Shown here piece by piece: positions 59,466-64,000 of a stretch of 64,000 bases of DNA. The notes below the pieces were generated by a model that did no database searches, was not told the origin of the DNA, and saw only the letters and a list, made by a program, of their open reading frames with translations. Position 1 is the stretch's first letter; each line of letters opens with the position of its first letter. The stretch spans positions 1-64,000 of the forward strand of contig NZ_KE384114.1 of NCBI RefSeq assembly GCF_000423945.1, in the 5' to 3' direction. The DNA comes from Butyrivibrio sp. XPD2002 (GTDB taxonomy: Bacteria > Bacillota > Clostridia > Lachnospirales > Lachnospiraceae). Made by a program: the position numbers and the translations under genes.

Positions 59466-61298
59466 ATGCGGAAACTGAGTAAAAAAGGTAACATGAACGA
59501 CAGAATTGATACAGTTCTGCGAAAGGTCAGGGGAAGGATGACATCCTATCCCCCGGGCATGTGCCCGCTTACTCTTTACAGGTCGATACTTCAGATCTCC
59601 ATGAATCAGTCCTGCGGAAAATGTGTGCCCTGCAGGGATGGCCTTGTTGAAGTATACGATCTTTTAAACCAGATAATAAACGGAGATGCGACATTCGCGA
59701 CTTTGGATGAGATAGAGGATAAGTGCCGAATGATCGCAGAAACAGCCGACTGCGCGGTAGGTGTTGTCGGCGCCAATATGATCCTTGAATCACTTTCCGA
59801 GTTTGAAGATGAGTACAGGAGTCATATTGAGAGAAGAAGATGTATTGAAAACACAAGTCAGACTATTCCCTGTGTGACTTTGTGCCCTGCTCACGTGGAT
59901 GTGCCGGGTTATATTGCCATGGTTAAGGAAGAGGATTACGAGGGCGCTATCAAGGTGATACGCGACAAGAATCCCCTTCCCACAGCTTGCGCAATGATCT
60001 GTGAACATCCCTGTGAGAGGAAATGTCGCAGGTCTCTCATCGACGATCCCATCAACATCAGAGGACTAAAAAAATATGCGGTAGACAGCGTGGCTGCAGA
60101 TACAGTTCCCACACCCACACCAGGCCCTTCCACGGGTAAAAAGATCGGTGTTGTAGGTGGCGGACCTTCGGGACTGACTGCGGCTTATTTTTTGTCACTC
60201 ATGGGGCATGAGGTCCACATATACGAGGAGCATGAAAAGCTTGGCGGAATGCTAAGATACGGAATTCCTGAGTACAGGCTCCCCAAGGAGAGGCTTGATC
60301 AGGATATAAACGCGATCATAAACGCAGGAAATATCAAGGTTTACACAAACACAAGAATCGGAAAGGATATTTTCTATGAAGAACTGAAAAACAATCACGA
60401 CGCTTTATACATAGGCATCGGAGCACAGATCGGAAACAGAATGCCTGTGGACGGAGCGGATTCTGAGAACGTAATTCCGGCGGCTGACTTTTTGCAGAAG
60501 GTGGCCAGAGGAGAGAAGATAGATCTTACAGGAAAAAAGGTTGTCCTTATCGGCGGTGGCAATGTCGCCATGGATGCAGCCAGAACCGCAGCGCGTCTTA
60601 ACGCTGAGAGCATACATGTTTTCACAAGAAAAAGGGATGACTACACAGCACTTCATAGTGAGATTGAATCAGCTATGCAGGAGGGTGTACGTTTCAGGAC
60701 CCTTCTTAGCTTTTTGAATATTGAAGCAGATAAAGAGAGCAATCAGGTGAAGGCAGTGTGGCTGCAGCCTGAGATAGTAGCAGAGTATGACGAATTGGGA
60801 TTGGTGAAAACCGAGCATTCAAGTAACTACCCCTATCGCTTTTTGTGCGACTATCTGATCCTGGGAGTCGGTCAGAGAAGCGACGTGGAGTGCTTTGAGA
60901 AGGCAGGTATTCCTGTGGAGAGAGGCAGGATACAGGCCGATGAAATGTGCATGATAAAAAATACTCCCGGAATATTTTCAGGTGGAGACTGCGTAACCGG
61001 GCCTTCCACTGCAATAAACGCGATTGCAGCAGGACAGGTGGCAGCCTTCAACATAGATGAATATCTTGGATATCACCACACGGTGAGGCTTGAAGCCAGC
61101 ATTCCGCCTGCTTTGCCTAATCCATGTATACCAACAGGGCGCGCGGAGATTGAGGAAAAGGATCCCTTTGAGAGGCGTGAGAGCTTCGATCATGTGGAGC
61201 TTCCGATGACCTACGAGGAGGCAAAACGAGAATCGGGAAGATGCCTTAGATGCGATCACTACGGCTGCGGCGCTATGGAAGGAGGCAGGGGAGAATGA
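59466..61298 (+). CDS. NuoF-like/GltD-like flavin iron-sulfur subunit of formate dehydrogenase
   Basis: 610 residues, start after GAGGGGG. The first ~120 residues carry the NuoF-type 4Fe-4S motif SCGKCVPCRDG (Cys50, 53, 56) plus Cys in TADCAVG. From about 140 it is a GltD-like NADPH-dependent unit: a Cys-rich region CPAHVDVPGYI/CEHPCERKCRR, the FAD loop IGVVGGGPSGLTAAYF, and the NAD(P)H loop VVLIGGGNVAMDAARTAARL. It should pass electrons between NAD(P)H and the molybdenum subunit encoded next. The two-domain fusion is known from Clostridia. Confidence 0.88.
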   Translation: MRKLSKKGNMNDRIDTVLRKVRGRMTSYPPGMCPLTLYRSILQISMNQSCGKCVPCRDGLVEVYDLLNQIINGDATFATLDEIEDKCRMIAETADCAVGVVGANMILESLSEFEDEYRSHIERRRCIENTSQTIPCVTLCPAHVDVPGYIAMVKEEDYEGAIKVIRDKNPLPTACAMICEHPCERKCRRSLIDDPINIRGLKKYAVDSVAADTVPTPTPGPSTGKKIGVVGGGPSGLTAAYFLSLMGHEVHIYEEHEKLGGMLRYGIPEYRLPKERLDQDINAIINAGNIKVYTNTRIGKDIFYEELKNNHDALYIGIGAQIGNRMPVDGADSENVIPAADFLQKVARGEKIDLTGKKVVLIGGGNVAMDAARTAARLNAESIHVFTRKRDDYTALHSEIESAMQEGVRFRTLLSFLNIEADKESNQVKAVWLQPEIVAEYDELGLVKTEHSSNYPYRFLCDYLILGVGQRSDVECFEKAGIPVERGRIQADEMCMIKNTPGIFSGGDCVTGPSTAINAIAAGQVAAFNIDEYLGYHHTVRLEASIPPALPNPCIPTGRAEIEEKDPFERRESFDHVELPMTYEEAKRESGRCLRCDHYGCGAMEGGRGE

Positions 61299-63994
61299 TG
61301 AAAATTACTATCAATGGAAAGACCTGCCAGGTTGAAAAAGGGCGAACAATTTTAGAGGCTGCAGGAGAAAATGGTTTTCATATCCCTACCCTGTGTTACC
61401 TCAAAGGAATAAACGGCATAGGGTCATGTCGCATGTGCATGGTTGAAGTAGAGGGCTACGAGAGACTTCTTGCTGCATGCAACACAAGAGTAAGGGATGG
61501 AATGGTCATCACCACGGAATCGCCCAAGCTCACGGACTATAGAAAGAGAATGTTAAAGCTCCTTCTGTCCAACCACAATCTCGATTGTATGAGCTGCGCT
61601 TCCAACGGAAAATGCGAGCTCCAAAAGCTGTGCAACGAATACGGAGTAGAGCGTGCTGACCAAGAGGGCAGCCGCGTTAATATAGAGAAAAAGCTTCCCT
61701 ATCTGGATGCAAATCCTTACATAAGCTACGATTCCAGCAAGTGTATTCACTGCCAGAGATGCATCAGCATCTGCCACAGGATAGCATGTAACGGAACCAT
61801 CAGGAGCGGAAGACTTGGTAACTACCACATTGTTGAGGCTCCCTTCGGAGAGGATTATAAGTCCACCTCCTGCGAGAGCTGCGGCAACTGCGCTTCTGTA
61901 TGCCCTACGGGCGCTTTGATCTTGAAAAGAGAAAAAGAATACAGGGAGTGGGAAGTAAAGAAGGTACTGACCACCTGCCCTCACTGCGCGACAGGATGCC
62001 AATTCTACCTTGTGGTTAAGGATAATAAGATTGTAAATGTGGAGTCAGCAGACGGCCCCGCTAACCATAAGAGACTTTGCGTAAAGGGAAGAAATGCCAG
62101 CTTCGATTTTGTTCAGGCAGAAGACCGCTTAAAGAAGCCTCTTATAAAGGACAGAAGCACCGGTGAATTCAGGGAGGTGAGCTGGGATGAAGCCATTTCC
62201 TACACCGCAAAGCGCTTCATGGAGATAAAGGAAAAGTACGGAAGTGATAGCCTTGCCGGTTTTGCCTGCTCCAGATCATCAAACGAAGATGTATACATGG
62301 TTCAGAAAATGGTGCGCTGCTGCTTCGGTACTAACACCACTGATAACTGCGCCCGCGTGTGCCATTCCGCATCGGTTACGGGACTTGCCAAGACTCTTGG
62401 TTCTGGTGCCATGACGAACCCCATCCATGACATCACACACGACGTTGATGTTATCATGCTGGTGGGCTCTAACCCTGAGGAGGCGCACCCTGTTGTGGGC
62501 ATGCAGATAAGACAGGCGGTGAAGCGCGGAACGAAGCTCATCGTTGTCGATCCAAGAGAGATTGGGCTCTCTAAGCAGGCTGATATTCATATTAAGCTTC
62601 GCCCCGGAACCAACGTCGCCTTTGCCAACGGAATGATGAACGTCATGATAAATGAGGACCTCATAGATCATGATTACATAGATAAAAATGTGGAGGGCTT
62701 CGAGGAACTTAAAAAACTTGTCATGGCATACACGCCTGAAAAGGTTGCTGAGATCTGTCACATCGATGAGGATATGCTTATCGAGGCTGCAAGAATGTAT
62801 GCGACTGCAAAGAAGGCGCCCATCATCTACTGCCTTGGAGTAACTGAGCATTCTACAGGAACCGAGGGCGTAATGAGCATGTCCAACATGGCAGTTCTTT
62901 GCGGAAAAATCGGACGTGAGGGCTGCGGTGTTAACCCACTTCGTGGTCAGAACAATGTACAGGGAGCCTGTGATATGGGCGCTATGTCCACAGATTATCC
63001 GGGATATCAGAAGGTCGATAACGAGCAGGCCCGCCAGAAATTTGAAAAGGCCTGGGGCGTAAGTCTTAACCCTAATCCGGGACTTCGCGCGACGGAGGTT
63101 TTCCCTGCTGCAATTGGTGGGAAAATTAAAGGACTCTACATTTGCGGTGAGGATCCTATGGTATCTGATCCCGACACCACGCATATTATAAAAGCTCTTG
63201 AGAGTATGGAGTTTATCGTTGTGCAGGATCTTTTCATGACAAAGACGGCAAGGTATGCAGATGTGATTCTGCCGGCTAAGAGCTTTGCAGAGAAGGAAGG
63301 AACCTTCACAAATACTGAAAGAAGAATTCAGCGCATAAGAAAAGCCATCACTCTTGATGGTGAGATGAGGGCAGATACGGATATCATAATCGACCTCATG
63401 AACGCCATGGGCTACAAGCAGCCCTACCTCACACCCAAGCAGATCATGGATGAGATCGCAGAGCTCACACCAAGCTATCACGGAGTAAGCTACGAGTGCC
63501 TCGATGCAGGAGAGAGCCTTCAGTGGCCGTGTCCTGAAAAGGATCATCACGGAACACCCATCATGCATGTGGGACATCCTGCCCGCGGAAAAGCTCTGCT
63601 GTATCCCGCTGAGTTCAAGGAGGCCAAGGAGCTGCCAGACGAGGAGTATCCCTTCATTCTTACGACAGGACGAATCCTCTATCACTACAATGCTTTCAGC
63701 ATGACTTCAAGGTCAAAGGGTCTTATGGACATTGAGGGAGAGGGCTACATCGAGCTCAATTACAAGGACGCTGACAGGCTTGGAGTTAAGAGTGGAGATA
63801 TGGTCGCTGTCAGCAGCAGAAGAGGAACGATTGAAGCTAAGGCGAGAGTCGGACGAAAAGTGTCTCAGGGCGAGACCTGGATGCCTTTCCACTTCCCGGA
63901 TTCCCCTGTAAATATGATAACCAACGCGGCACTTGATGAGTACGCAAGGATTCCTGAGTACAAGGTGTGCGCGGTTAAGCTGGAGAAGAGATGA
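61295..63994 (+). CDS. Formate dehydrogenase, molybdopterin catalytic subunit
   Basis: 899 residues. The start at 61295 overlaps the preceding stop, with GGAGG nine bases upstream. N-terminal 2Fe-2S domain (IPTLCYLKGINGIGSCRMCM), then His-Cys and 4Fe-4S clusters (SNHNLDCMSCASNGKC, CIHCQRCISICHR, CESCGNCASVCPTGA), then a molybdopterin core with the 4Fe-4S CPHCATGCQFYLVVKDNKIV. The metal ligand is a Cys in DNCARVCHSASV, not selenocysteine. Oxidises formate or reduces CO2 with the NuoF/GltD-like partner. It ends six bases before the window edge. Confidence 0.92.
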   Translation: MMKITINGKTCQVEKGRTILEAAGENGFHIPTLCYLKGINGIGSCRMCMVEVEGYERLLAACNTRVRDGMVITTESPKLTDYRKRMLKLLLSNHNLDCMSCASNGKCELQKLCNEYGVERADQEGSRVNIEKKLPYLDANPYISYDSSKCIHCQRCISICHRIACNGTIRSGRLGNYHIVEAPFGEDYKSTSCESCGNCASVCPTGALILKREKEYREWEVKKVLTTCPHCATGCQFYLVVKDNKIVNVESADGPANHKRLCVKGRNASFDFVQAEDRLKKPLIKDRSTGEFREVSWDEAISYTAKRFMEIKEKYGSDSLAGFACSRSSNEDVYMVQKMVRCCFGTNTTDNCARVCHSASVTGLAKTLGSGAMTNPIHDITHDVDVIMLVGSNPEEAHPVVGMQIRQAVKRGTKLIVVDPREIGLSKQADIHIKLRPGTNVAFANGMMNVMINEDLIDHDYIDKNVEGFEELKKLVMAYTPEKVAEICHIDEDMLIEAARMYATAKKAPIIYCLGVTEHSTGTEGVMSMSNMAVLCGKIGREGCGVNPLRGQNNVQGACDMGAMSTDYPGYQKVDNEQARQKFEKAWGVSLNPNPGLRATEVFPAAIGGKIKGLYICGEDPMVSDPDTTHIIKALESMEFIVVQDLFMTKTARYADVILPAKSFAEKEGTFTNTERRIQRIRKAITLDGEMRADTDIIIDLMNAMGYKQPYLTPKQIMDEIAELTPSYHGVSYECLDAGESLQWPCPEKDHHGTPIMHVGHPARGKALLYPAEFKEAKELPDEEYPFILTTGRILYHYNAFSMTSRSKGLMDIEGEGYIELNYKDADRLGVKSGDMVAVSSRRGTIEAKARVGRKVSQGETWMPFHFPDSPVNMITNAALDEYARIPEYKVCAVKLEKR

Positions 63995-64000
63995 AGTTTT

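Noticed and set aside
62340-62380. Selenocysteine at the formate dehydrogenase active site
   Set aside because: The codon in the ARVCHSAS motif is TGC (Cys), not TGA, so no Sec insertion is needed.
62279-63685. Long open frame on the minus strand inside the formate dehydrogenase gene
   Set aside because: It is the antisense shadow of a strongly recognisable gene and its translation shows no known domain.
1-64000. tRNA or rRNA genes, intact insertion sequences or prophage
   Set aside because: No cloverleaf with conserved GTTCGAATCC-type arms, no rRNA signature and no transposase, integrase or phage structural gene was recognised on either strand.

Overview
The window looks like an accessory region of a Clostridia chromosome, most likely Lachnospiraceae (Butyrivibrio/Roseburia-like). 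The evidence is moderate GC, strong GGAGG ribosome sites, many lipoproteins with short lipoboxes, and gene families typical of that group: small flavodoxins, aldo/keto reductases, an RbsA-type ABC sugar importer beside a glycoside hydrolase, rSAM pairs, SirTM/macrodomain genes and many GNAT acetyltransferases. I see no rRNA, tRNA, CRISPR array, intact transposase or phage module. The species is an inference.

Layout. 1-13.2 kb: a flavin/NADPH redox block with flavodoxins, aldo/keto reductases, a flavin reductase, a carboxymuconolactone-decarboxylase-like protein, two LysR regulators and an autoregulated TetR. 13.3-17.8 kb: a two-component system followed by a large tannase-like lipoprotein; both transcription units share CTTCAAG-type direct repeats. 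18.0-21.7 kb: ArsR regulator, radical SAM enzyme, old-yellow-enzyme-type reductase and a dead DUF1275 gene. 21.8-23.9 kb: a MarR + two-radical-SAM cassette under a near-perfect operator. 24.0-27.1 kb: an XRE-type regulator, the remains of a flavin reductase, HxlR, a cupin, and a decayed macrodomain + SirTM sirtuin pair. 27.2-34.9 kb: AraC regulator, sugar ABC importer, GH78-like enzyme and the first codons of a lost GH3 gene. 35-43.7 kb: esterase lipoprotein, TetR, epimerase remnant, CPBP protease, AAC(3)-type acetyltransferase, a small LuxR/SurA-like operon, DUF2798 and a methyltransferase. 43.8-58.2 kb: an acetyltransferase-rich island (nine GNAT genes or pieces) with a DUF2268 protease, kinases, MATE exporter, WYL regulator, isochorismatase and GyrI-like protein. 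58.3-64 kb: a secreted beta-helix protein, then a formate dehydrogenase operon.

Three themes stand out. First, many genes are deletion scars: the start of a gene joined to its own end or to the end of another gene (acetyltransferase, aldo/keto reductase, flavodoxin, epimerase, HAD phosphatase, M50-GrpB fusion, GNAT/ATPase remnants). Second, several families of small structured intergenic repeats recur. These include three copies of a GGGGACGGRGT palindrome whose stems covary and which overlap stop codons, three copies of an AACAGAC terminator-like repeat, a four-unit 63-bp hairpin array, and a 33-nt repeat placed before a terminator and an HTH regulator. Third, many regulators carry clear palindromic operators beside their own start, so local autoregulation can be read directly from sequence.

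Starts were chosen by ribosome-site spacing. Family names come from motif recognition without database searches.
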